Below, in pieces: positions 43,813 to 50,538 of a stretch of 64,000 nucleotides of DNA. The notes under the pieces were generated by a model, which ran no database searches, had not been told where the DNA came from, and was given only the letters and a program-made list of their open reading frames with translations. The translations under genes and the position numbers were made by a program. How positions within the stretch are numbered: the stretch's first letter is position 1; every line of letters begins with the position of its first letter. This stretch comes from Bacteroidaceae bacterium (GTDB lineage: Bacteria > Bacteroidota > Bacteroidia > Bacteroidales > Muribaculaceae), in assembly GCA_021768245.1 (NCBI GenBank), contig JAETNO010000013.1, forward strand, positions 13,328-77,327, read 5' to 3'.

Positions 43813-44694
43813 TTATTCAACCGGTTTTACGGTAAACCCGTTTTCACGGAGCAGATTGATTAAGCCTTTTTCGCCGGGGAGGTGTCCCGCTCCGACTGCA
43901 ATCAGCACTGAAGCCGTCGGGATGATTCCTGCCATTATGCGCATCCAGTTGGCGTTGCGTTTGTTGAGCATCCTTTCTTTCCAGACCTCGCTGGAGCTTT
44001 CTCCGGAGTTTTCCATGATTTCAAACATGCCGTTAAGGTCGCCTGAAAGGTAGGCTTTAGCAAGTTTAAGGGCTGTTTCGGATGCCTTGTCGTCGTCGCG
44101 CACCATCTCCATCAGTTCTTCGGCCTGTTCGATGATAGGGGAGCCGAAAAGTGCCTGACACTGTTCTTCTATGGTTTCGAATCCGCATATCTCTTTTCCT
44201 GCTGCTGCCGCGCGTTTCTGGATTTCACCGTCGAGCTGCTGTTGGGGGTTGAATGTCGGGAATACCTTCTGGTTTACCATCAGGGCGAGCACGGTGCTGA
44301 CCATTGACGGTTTCATGGGTGCGAATTGAGCGGCAGATCCCATGGGACCCATATATTTCTTTATGATGACGTCAAGTGAATCGAGCTGTGGCTGCGATAG
44401 CACGAGATTCAGTGTGCTGTCCTGGGGGGCCTTCGCGGAGGCGAGCATCACTTGCTGGGATTGCGGGCTTTGTGCCTTGGCCATATCCATTTCACCGTAA
44501 ACTTTATCTACGGAAGTCAGGGCCTCATTGAATCCTTTCACACTGTCGAGCACTGCGAGAGGGGCGATATGATGGGTGCCGAAGAGGTAAGATGGCTTTT
44601 GCAGGCCGTTTCCACTGATTTCCCAAAGGAGCTGGGCATTGCATCCGAGTGTCGTCGCTGCTATAGCGAGGAGAGATAAGAAAATTTTTTTCAT
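43813..44694 (-). CDS. TraB/GumN family protein
   Basis: 293 residues. Signal peptide about 1-20 (LAIAATTLGCNAQ, possible lipobox at Cys18). The family opening LLWEISGNGLQKPSYLFGTHHIA (about 22-44) includes the conserved GTxH, and the second conserved block is PTASVLIAVGAGHLPGEKGLINLLRENGF near the C-terminus. The GTxH...GxxH pair is proposed to bind metal in this Tiki-like protease group. It probably acts in the periplasm, with unknown substrate. It is first in the unit with the ABC genes and has a clear promoter. Confidence 0.92.
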   Translation of the reverse strand: MKKIFLSLLAIAATTLGCNAQLLWEISGNGLQKPSYLFGTHHIAPLAVLDSVKGFNEALTSVDKVYGEMDMAKAQSPQSQQVMLASAKAPQDSTLNLVLSQPQLDSLDVIIKKYMGPMGSAAQFAPMKPSMVSTVLALMVNQKVFPTFNPQQQLDGEIQKRAAAAGKEICGFETIEEQCQALFGSPIIEQAEELMEMVRDDDKASETALKLAKAYLSGDLNGMFEIMENSGESSSEVWKERMLNKRNANWMRIMAGIIPTASVLIAVGAGHLPGEKGLINLLRENGFTVKPVE

Positions 44695-44786
44695 TGCTTA
44701 TGTGGTTTTAGTGTTTATATTCTTGATTGGTTTTGTGGATAACGATGTGTAGTGATGATTTAGTGTTGTACATGACTAACACACTG

Positions 44787-44818
44787 CAAAAGTATGACAC
44801 TTATTTGACATGGCCAAA
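44787..44818 (-). promoter_or_regulatory. Promoter of the TraB/GumN-ABC-GntR unit
   Basis: Minus strand: TTTG (44818-44815), exactly 20 bp, TACTTTTG (44794-44787). The start is about 85 bp before the ATG at 44694. Confidence 0.75.
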
Positions 44819-44856
44819 TTTTTCATGAAATTTTTCAAAAAAATATTGAAAGTGCG

Positions 44857-44864
44857 TAATTTTG
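44857..44864 (+). promoter_or_regulatory. -7 box TAATTTTG of maf
   Basis: Matches TAnnTTTG, 32 bp before the maf ATG at 44897. It is divergent from the TraB/GumN promoter. No good -33 element. Confidence 0.5.
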
Positions 44865-44896
44865 TCAGGTAAGTTTATTTTACACATTAAATAGAT

Positions 44897-45490
44897 ATGT
44901 TCCGGCCTCTTGATAATCTTAAATCGTATGACATAATATTGGCGAGCGGTTCTCCCCGCCGTCGCGAGCTGCTCTCGATGCTTGATATCGACTTTAGGGT
45001 TGACACTTCCCATTCTGTCGATGAGACGGTTCCTGACGGGCTTTCTGCTGATGAAGTAGCGCCTTACCTTTCAAGACTGAAGGCTATGGCCTATCCGATA
45101 TCCGCTGGCGGACACAGTCTTGTCATTGCTGCGGATACGGTGGTGATAATTGACGGTGAGGTGCTTGGGAAGCCTGTCGATAAAAATGATGCATGCAGGA
45201 TGCTGGATTGTCTTCAGGGACGTGAGCAGAAGGTGATTACCGGTGTGACGGTACGCACCGCTGAGTCGATATCGACATTCAGTGCTGAATCGATTGTGGA
45301 GTTCGCACCATTGTCGAAGGATGAAATATCGTACTATGTGGAGCGTTATTCTCCTCTTGACAAGGCCGGAGCTTATGGAATTCAGGAATGGATTGGCGCA
45401 GCGGGAATCAAGGGCATTAACGGCAGTTTTTATAATGTGATGGGCCTGCCTGTACAGCGTCTCTATGCCTATCTTAAAACAATCCGGTAG
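44897..45490 (+). CDS. maf: Maf-like nucleoside triphosphate pyrophosphatase
   Basis: 197 residues. The N-terminal IILASGSPRRRELLSMLDIDF (about 13-33) is the substrate loop of the family. AADTVVIIDGEVLGKP carries the catalytic Asp, and DKAGAYGIQEWIG is the third motif. It hydrolyses non-canonical nucleotides (dTTP/UTP or modified pyrimidine types) in the cytoplasm. The gene overlaps the convergent ATP-grasp gene by 17 bp at its 3' end. Confidence 0.96.
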   Translation: MFRPLDNLKSYDIILASGSPRRRELLSMLDIDFRVDTSHSVDETVPDGLSADEVAPYLSRLKAMAYPISAGGHSLVIAADTVVIIDGEVLGKPVDKNDACRMLDCLQGREQKVITGVTVRTAESISTFSAESIVEFAPLSKDEISYYVERYSPLDKAGAYGIQEWIGAAGIKGINGSFYNVMGLPVQRLYAYLKTIR

Positions 45491-46625
45491 AGGGGCTGAG
45501 CTTTAGCTTGAATCCGTCGGTCGGTGGCAGGATGACAGTGCCGTCGTTAGTGTCGTTCCCGCAGTTTCCGCTGTGTTCCCACGCAAGAAAATGCGGAGTT
45601 TTAAGGCCGAGATGTTCGCATACATTCATTGCCACGACACCCATAGTCATTCTTAGGTTAAGTTCGATGCAGGGCATTACTTTGATTTTTCCGTTATCAT
45701 CGTGAATCATCATGTCCACTCCGAGCCAACCTTCATAGGCGTTCCCTGTCAACTCTCCGAGAATTCGTTCTTCACGTTCTATAATTTCAATTAAATCCGT
45801 GATGTCTACGTATCGCGACAGTTCCGTTTGTAGCCATCCCTGAGGTGCCGCGATGTTTCCGCTATACATGCCTCTGTCTTCGGCCTTGAAAATTGAGAAC
45901 CCCTTGAACTCTACAGGTTTGCTATTGTCGTCCTTTGGGGTATTGCTTTGCTTTCTGCAATAAAAGAGAGCTGCAAAATCCAGTATTTTGTTTAAGCCCG
46001 GTTCAATAATCACACTTCCTTGCCGGTTTATTATTCCCTCTACACGTCTTAAGAGGGCCTTTTCATCCAGTGACTTCGCACAAAACACACCGCGTCCGCT
46101 CCCTGACCATGGCGATTTTATGAAGCATCCGGGCTTCTGTCGCTCGAATTCGATGGCTTCATGGGCATTGGTGGTTTCAAAGGGAATTGAATTTGAAGGG
46201 TAGTCCAGTCGTTTCAAGATATGGATACTGCTCCGCCTGTGGCTTAACTGACGCAACAGCTCTATTTCTGTATCCGTCGGGAGGTTTGAAGTGAACTGTG
46301 CCCGCTCAAACTGTCGCTTTGCGTCCAGGCTCCATCCCCATGGGGCCGCTTGCCGGTTCTCCTTATCATGCTCTTGTGTTGAATCTGCGGCTTGAAATCC
46401 ATTTATGTCTGTCACGCTGCCTCTTAATCCGAAACGTTCACGCAGTTTTTCAGCTTCGTCCTTCATTGAAACCGGCGCGATAATAAGGTCCTGATTTCCC
46501 GCCCACCACATAGGGAGCAAGGCCCCGGCTCTATGGATTGCCGCAGCATGGGGAGGGGGTGTGTAGTTTCGGCATCCCAGCCCTAATGCGAGGTCGTTTT
46601 CCGGATTGAACAAGTGGATTTTCAT
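45474..46625 (-). CDS. Orphan ATP-grasp-like protein
   Basis: 383 residues from the ATG at 46625 (MKIHLFNPENDLALGLG). The longer frame to 46670 reaches into the -7 box. The first 100 residues form a Rossmann-like part. ATP-grasp features follow: FIKSPWSGSGRGVF (about 178-191, Lys and the Gly-rich loop), SVIIEPGLNKILDFAALFYC, and at the end GWLGVDMMIHDDNGKIKVMPCIELNLRMTMG (about 318-348), whose Asp, Glu and Asn fit magnesium binding. Enzymes of this fold join a carboxylate to an amine or thiol with ATP. I recognise the group as a Bacteroidota hypothetical family, and the substrate is unknown. No partner genes are obvious. Confidence 0.75.
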   Translation of the reverse strand: MKIHLFNPENDLALGLGCRNYTPPPHAAAIHRAGALLPMWWAGNQDLIIAPVSMKDEAEKLRERFGLRGSVTDINGFQAADSTQEHDKENRQAAPWGWSLDAKRQFERAQFTSNLPTDTEIELLRQLSHRRSSIHILKRLDYPSNSIPFETTNAHEAIEFERQKPGCFIKSPWSGSGRGVFCAKSLDEKALLRRVEGIINRQGSVIIEPGLNKILDFAALFYCRKQSNTPKDDNSKPVEFKGFSIFKAEDRGMYSGNIAAPQGWLQTELSRYVDITDLIEIIEREERILGELTGNAYEGWLGVDMMIHDDNGKIKVMPCIELNLRMTMGVVAMNVCEHLGLKTPHFLAWEHSGNCGNDTNDGTVILPPTDGFKLKLSPSTGLF

Positions 46626-46667
46626 TTTGATTACTTTATGCTTTTTAGCCACTGTCATTTCTGTTCG

Positions 46668-46675
46668 CAAAGTTA
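46668..46675 (-). promoter_or_regulatory. -7 box TAACTTTG of the ATP-grasp gene
   Basis: Matches TAnnTTTG on the minus strand, 43 bp before the chosen ATG at 46625, and overlaps the longer alternative start. Confidence 0.5.
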
Positions 46676-46758
46676 ATAATTATCCAAAAAACCATTGTCG
46701 GAATGTCGGCGTTTTAATTTGGAGGACTGTGGAATCCCGGTTTCACTTGACTTGGAAA

Positions 46759-46852
46759 TAAGTGACTCTTGAAAATTAATTTATGCTATATGTGAGTTTT
46801 ATCCAGGAGTTGCTGATGAATTTTATATCGTTTGATTTTTGAGAGTTACTCA
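46759..46852 (+). repeat. Dispersed MITE-like element, copy 2 (94 bp)
   Basis: The ends are inverted repeats: TAAGTGACTCTTGAAAATTAA at the left and TTTTTGAGAGTTACTCA at the right (about 19 bp, few mismatches). The element matches 55142-55224 over its whole length except for an internal length difference of about 11 bp. It ends 22 bp before the EamA start codon. It contains no ORF. Confidence 0.8.
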
Positions 46853-46874
46853 TCAATTATAATAGCTTCGATTT

Positions 46875-47792
46875 ATGTCTCAATCCAATAGCTCTATAGG
46901 GCACCTGATTAAGGGAAATCTGTTCATCCTGCTCTCTACCATATTTTTTGGCGTGAATATTCCCGTTGTAAAGATTCTCATACCGGAATGGATGAGCGCG
47001 GTTGACGTCACCGTTTTCCGCTTGGGCGGAGGCTGTGTGCTGATGTGGATAGCGTCGGTATTTATAAAGACTGAGAGGATTGAGCGCCATGACTACCTCC
47101 GTATTTTTCTCGGAGGTGCTGTGGGCTTGTTTCTGTTTATGTATCTTTTCAATATTGCGTTGCGCTATGCCGACCCTATCGATGTGTCGATTATAATGAC
47201 TTTTCCTCCGATATTTGTCCTTATAATCGGAGTCGTTTTTCAGCATCATCGCACTTCGTGGCTTGAAGTGCTCGGTGTTATTGTCGCCTTTGTGGGGGCT
47301 TTCCTTGTCATAGTCACTCAGCATCATGGCGAGAAAGGCTCCGACAATATTCTTGGTGACCTTCTGGCTCTTGCCTCGACCATATGCTATGCCTTTTATC
47401 TTGTGATTCTCGAAGGCCCTATGAAGCGCTACCGTCCGGTTTCCATGCTGCGCTGGGTATTCCTGCTGGCTTGTATCCCGATGCTGTTCCTTGTCGGTCA
47501 CTTGCCGGAGGCCGGAATATTCCATACCAAGTCATGGGAACCATGGTTATGCATAGCTTTCGTGCTCCTTTGTCCCACCTTTTTGGCATATTTCCTTATC
47601 AATCCTGCCGAGAAACTGATAGGAAGTGAATTGGTGTCAATGTATCAGTATCTCGTCCCTGTCGTGGCGATGATTGCTTCCGTAATCATGCATGTGGCCG
47701 GGATTAAATTTATTCAGGTGGTGGCGATGGTTGTGATTATAATAGGGATGTTGATGGTTAATAAAGCAAAACGCTCACAGAAGCCGTCATAG
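46875..47792 (+). CDS. EamA/DMT-family transporter
   Basis: 305 residues with ten hydrophobic segments in two EamA repeats (about 15-140 and 160-298). Typical features are IFFGVNIPVVKIL in helix 1, LLALASTICYAFYLVILEGPMKRY at the start of the second half, and PVVAMIASVIMHVAGIKFIQ near the end. It is a cytoplasmic-membrane exporter or importer for small metabolites, often amino acids or nucleosides. The substrate is not predictable. Its upstream region consists of the MITE-like element at 46759-46852, so its promoter may lie in or before that element. Confidence 0.9.
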   Translation: MSQSNSSIGHLIKGNLFILLSTIFFGVNIPVVKILIPEWMSAVDVTVFRLGGGCVLMWIASVFIKTERIERHDYLRIFLGGAVGLFLFMYLFNIALRYADPIDVSIIMTFPPIFVLIIGVVFQHHRTSWLEVLGVIVAFVGAFLVIVTQHHGEKGSDNILGDLLALASTICYAFYLVILEGPMKRYRPVSMLRWVFLLACIPMLFLVGHLPEAGIFHTKSWEPWLCIAFVLLCPTFLAYFLINPAEKLIGSELVSMYQYLVPVVAMIASVIMHVAGIKFIQVVAMVVIIIGMLMVNKAKRSQKPS

Positions 47793-47805
47793 CTTCGTGA
47801 GCGTT
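47770..47805 (-). terminator. Terminator hairpin overlapping the EamA stop codon
   Basis: AACGCTCAC (47770-47778) with GTGAGCGTT (47797-47805), plus an inner GAAGC/GCTTC pair. On the minus strand it is followed by TTGCTTTATT and so can terminate the C1 peptidase transcript. It includes the last EamA codons and the stop (47790-47792). Confidence 0.7.
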
Positions 47806-47845
47806 ATGGATTGGTAATCTATACGTCAGTCTTGGACAGTATGAA

Positions 47846-49045
47846 TTATTGGATATTCATCTTTTTAGCGATATCCTTGGGTATTGCTTCGCGGTTGACG
47901 AGTATATCGATTGTTTTTGCAAGGAAGTAAGGCTCGGATACGTAGAAGTAACCGCCATAAACCTGGTTGGTGTCCCATGAATTCTTGACTTTGTAGTATT
48001 TGTTGCCTTCCTGGTCCACAGCTTTGCCGACAATTACCATTCCATGGTCATCGGTGGTTTCCTGTGCGTCGAACATCTGTTGACGAAGTTCCTGGGTCAC
48101 CTTTATCTCTTCGCGCGGGCCGGAAATCTCATTGTTCTCTTTCTCGCGTTCTTTGTCGGAAAGTTTCACCCACCGGGCGAGTTCGGTGCCGCTCATGTCT
48201 TTCTGCTCTTTCTTTTTAGGCATAAGCGCATAGCCCTTGACCCATTTGAATCCGGGTTCGCTCACATCTGCCGCCCAGGCAACGGTGTAGCCTTTATCGA
48301 TTGCGTTGTCGACTATGGCTTTCATTTCATCCAGAGGCACGTTGTGATACTTTTCCCATAGCCAGTTGTCGGCAATCTCTACGGCGAATGGCTGATAGAA
48401 AGAATGGTGGGTGAATGATGTCACGGGGATATAGTCGGCGACATTCAGTCCGAGTGATTCCGCAAACGATTTCGGGGTGTAGGTCTTGCCTTCATATTCA
48501 AAGCTCTCGGGGAGCTCTCCGAAATATGCGTCAAGCAGGCCATTGAAGGCTTTTTTCCATGCTGTGGATTTCTTGCGCGTACCGTTGACGGAGTTTACGA
48601 ATGAAGTGAACACTTCGCTAAGCTCTCCGTGGTCGTGCTTCTCCTCTCCATATTGGAGGCCGGTATAAGCACCTTCGGGAACGAGGCCATAGTTGACCAT
48701 CACATATGGCACGTCGAGGCAGCTTCCGCCCTGTGCGAAGTTGATTTTGCCGTTCATGCGTATGAACTTGTCTGCTTTATCGTTGTAGCAGTGGCGGACT
48801 ACGAACATCTCGCTGAGGTCTACCTCCTTACCGCTCTTACGCAATATCTCGTCTTCAAGAAACGAAACTCCTGAAAAACTCCAGCATGTCCCTGATTTGT
48901 TCTGGTCTTTTACCGGAGTGGTCTTTACTACTTTTACATCTGTGAATTTAAAACCTCCCGTGCTGTCGTTTTCAGCCTTTTTATCGTCGGCCTGAACGCC
49001 AAGTGCGAAAGCGAGGGCGGCTGCCCCGAACAAGTATTTTTTCAT
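47846..49045 (-). CDS. C1 family cysteine peptidase (bleomycin-hydrolase-like), exported
   Basis: 399 residues. Signal peptide about 1-19 (AAALAFALGVQA). The papain-like catalytic residues are all present: oxyanion Gln48 and nucleophile Cys54 in VKDQNKSGTCWSFS, His in TTDDHGMVIVGKA, and Asn in KVKNSWDTN. The order and the large insertions match aminopeptidase C/bleomycin hydrolase, but here the enzyme is secreted to the periplasm. It probably trims peptides. A divergent promoter pair separates it from the beta-barrel gene. Confidence 0.92.
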   Translation of the reverse strand: MKKYLFGAAALAFALGVQADDKKAENDSTGGFKFTDVKVVKTTPVKDQNKSGTCWSFSGVSFLEDEILRKSGKEVDLSEMFVVRHCYNDKADKFIRMNGKINFAQGGSCLDVPYVMVNYGLVPEGAYTGLQYGEEKHDHGELSEVFTSFVNSVNGTRKKSTAWKKAFNGLLDAYFGELPESFEYEGKTYTPKSFAESLGLNVADYIPVTSFTHHSFYQPFAVEIADNWLWEKYHNVPLDEMKAIVDNAIDKGYTVAWAADVSEPGFKWVKGYALMPKKKEQKDMSGTELARWVKLSDKEREKENNEISGPREEIKVTQELRQQMFDAQETTDDHGMVIVGKAVDQEGNKYYKVKNSWDTNQVYGGYFYVSEPYFLAKTIDILVNREAIPKDIAKKMNIQ

Positions 49046-49094
49046 GATAATATGACGGATTTAGATTGTTGTTTTGTGATGAATCTCTTCTCTG

Positions 49095-49125
49095 CAAAGG
49101 TAGGATAAATTTGTGTCAATTCAAG
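49095..49125 (-). promoter_or_regulatory. Promoter of the C1 peptidase gene
   Basis: Minus strand: CTTG (49125-49122), 19-bp spacer, TACCTTTG (49102-49095), about 50 bp before the ATG. Confidence 0.65.
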
Positions 49126-49144
49126 GTTTTTAAAGAAAAAGTTG

Positions 49145-49152
49145 TAACTTTG
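49145..49152 (+). promoter_or_regulatory. -7 box TAACTTTG of the beta-barrel gene
   Basis: Matches TAnnTTTG, 25 bp before the ATG at 49178. It is divergent from the C1 peptidase promoter. Confidence 0.55.
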
Positions 49153-49177
49153 TGAGCCTATTTTTTATTGTTTAGAC

Positions 49178-49801
49178 ATGAAAAGAAAAGTAATTACCCT
49201 CATCATAGCACTTGTTGGACTCTGCGGCGCGACTGAGGCAGCCGCTCAATTCCGTTGGGGTGCGGTCGCCGGAATCAACTTTAATAATTTTAAATTCAAG
49301 CAGGCTGATATCCTTACGGTTGACCAGGGTCTTGGCGAATCTGCCGGAGTCGCTGCCGAGATGATGTTTCCCGGCATCGGTTTCGGAGTGCAATTCGGCT
49401 TGCGCTACGAACAGTTGGGCGCCAAACTCAATATGGGTAGTTTTGAGATGTGGGAATCACAGGGTTATGGCAACGAACGCATCTATATCCACAATGCCCA
49501 GATTCCTTTTCATCTTAAATTTAAGTATACCCGTTTTCAAGGTTTTGAGGATTATCTTGCACCATTCGTCTATGGCGGTCCCACATTCAACATCCAGGTG
49601 GCACACAGCAAATGCGATGCCATGAAGTTTTCAGGTGGCGACCTCGGTTTGACAGTTGGTGGCGGTGTCGAGATTTTCAAGCATTGGCAGGTCTCCGCGT
49701 CCTACACCTGGGGAATGACTTATGCCCTTAAAGCCAAGGTGCTGACAGACTATAGCGCCCGCAACCGTACGTGGGATATACGTGTAGCCTATTTCTTCTG
49801 A
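49178..49801 (+). CDS. Small outer-membrane beta-barrel protein (PorT-like)
   Basis: 207 residues. Signal peptide about 1-23 (VGLCGATEAAAQ). The rest is alternating hydrophobic/polar strands of an eight-stranded barrel of the Bacteroidota outer-membrane beta-barrel-2 class: FRWGAVAGINFNNF, VQFGLRYEQLGAKL, IPFHLKFKYTR and the terminal strand WDIRVAYFF, which ends in Phe as BAM substrates do. The exact function is unknown; such proteins serve as porins, adhesins or assembly factors. A long hairpin follows the gene. Confidence 0.88.
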   Translation: MKRKVITLIIALVGLCGATEAAAQFRWGAVAGINFNNFKFKQADILTVDQGLGESAGVAAEMMFPGIGFGVQFGLRYEQLGAKLNMGSFEMWESQGYGNERIYIHNAQIPFHLKFKYTRFQGFEDYLAPFVYGGPTFNIQVAHSKCDAMKFSGGDLGLTVGGGVEIFKHWQVSASYTWGMTYALKAKVLTDYSARNRTWDIRVAYFF

Positions 49802-49851
49802 TTTAGTGTCACTTCTTTCTCCTCCCTTATATGAGGAAGGAAATAATAATT

Positions 49852-49905
49852 GGCACAAAATGTACATAAGAGACATAATTTTGTCCATTATGTACATTTT
49901 GTGCC
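49852..49905. terminator. Long palindrome after the beta-barrel gene
   Basis: A perfect 18-bp inverted repeat (GGCACAAAATGTACATAA at 49852-49869 with its complement at 49888-49905) encloses an inner GACA/TGTC stem. It lies 51 bp after the stop codon. It probably folds into an RNA hairpin. A flanking T-run is lacking, so it may be a terminator or a palindromic repeat. Confidence 0.6.
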
Positions 49906-50001
49906 TTAATTCGCTGCCTTAATTCATTCTGCCAGTGGTTTTATTGCATTTTTAATCCAAATCCTTTTCATAATCGCAGTCGCGGGCGGGTGGTGACTGC
50001 T

Positions 50002-50009
50002 TAACTTTG
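50002..50009 (+). promoter_or_regulatory. -7 box TAACTTTG of the basic-protein gene
   Basis: Matches TAnnTTTG, 45 bp before the ATG at 50054. Confidence 0.5.
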
Positions 50010-50053
50010 CGGTGTGAGTTAAACCTGACATTAACACTGACATCGCAAAGCCA

Positions 50054-50533
50054 ATGAAAACCAACCGCCGATATCCCGAAGGTCTCCTCGTATCAAAAAA
50101 GTTCTATTTGGAGATAACCAGCCGTATTGATTCCACATTGTCCTCCCCTGAGCACAAGGAAGCCCATGATGAGGCACTGAGACTTGTAAACTCCTATCTT
50201 TGTGGCAACAAAAAATGTTCTGTCGGGACTGTTTCTGAGATAGCCGAAGTGGCCTTCAGTCTGCTGCGTCCCGAACTCGACCGGGCAATCGCACGCTCCG
50301 CGCGTGCGCGCAAAGCGGCAAGAAAACGCATGAAAATCAATTTCCTTGAGAACCTTATCGAACAGAATTCTCCGGCACGGCGTCTGAAGTCAGTTTCTGA
50401 CAGTGAAATATCCGACGCCGACCAATCGGAAAGCCATAGATGTGACGATGAAGAAAACATGACTCCGATGCTCAATCGCCGACAGCGGCGTGCGCTCCAG
50501 CGCGAACTTGACCGTTGCCGGCGACGAGGGTGA
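50054..50533 (+). CDS. Unknown basic protein, 159 aa
   Basis: No family recognised. There is no signal peptide or membrane helix. The first 80 residues are helical (LLVSKKFYLEITSRIDSTLS and KEAHDEALRLVNSYLCGN). Then comes a very basic run, ARSARARKAARKRMKI (about 80-95), a Ser/Asp-rich stretch (about 115-135), and a basic end, RRQRRALQRELDRCRRRG. The mix of acidic and basic segments suggests a nucleic-acid-binding or ribosome-associated protein, but that is a guess. It has a -7 box upstream and ends 5 bp from the convergent PBP1A gene. Confidence 0.75.
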   Translation: MKTNRRYPEGLLVSKKFYLEITSRIDSTLSSPEHKEAHDEALRLVNSYLCGNKKCSVGTVSEIAEVAFSLLRPELDRAIARSARARKAARKRMKINFLENLIEQNSPARRLKSVSDSEISDADQSESHRCDDEENMTPMLNRRQRRALQRELDRCRRRG

Positions 50534-50538
50534 TTGGC

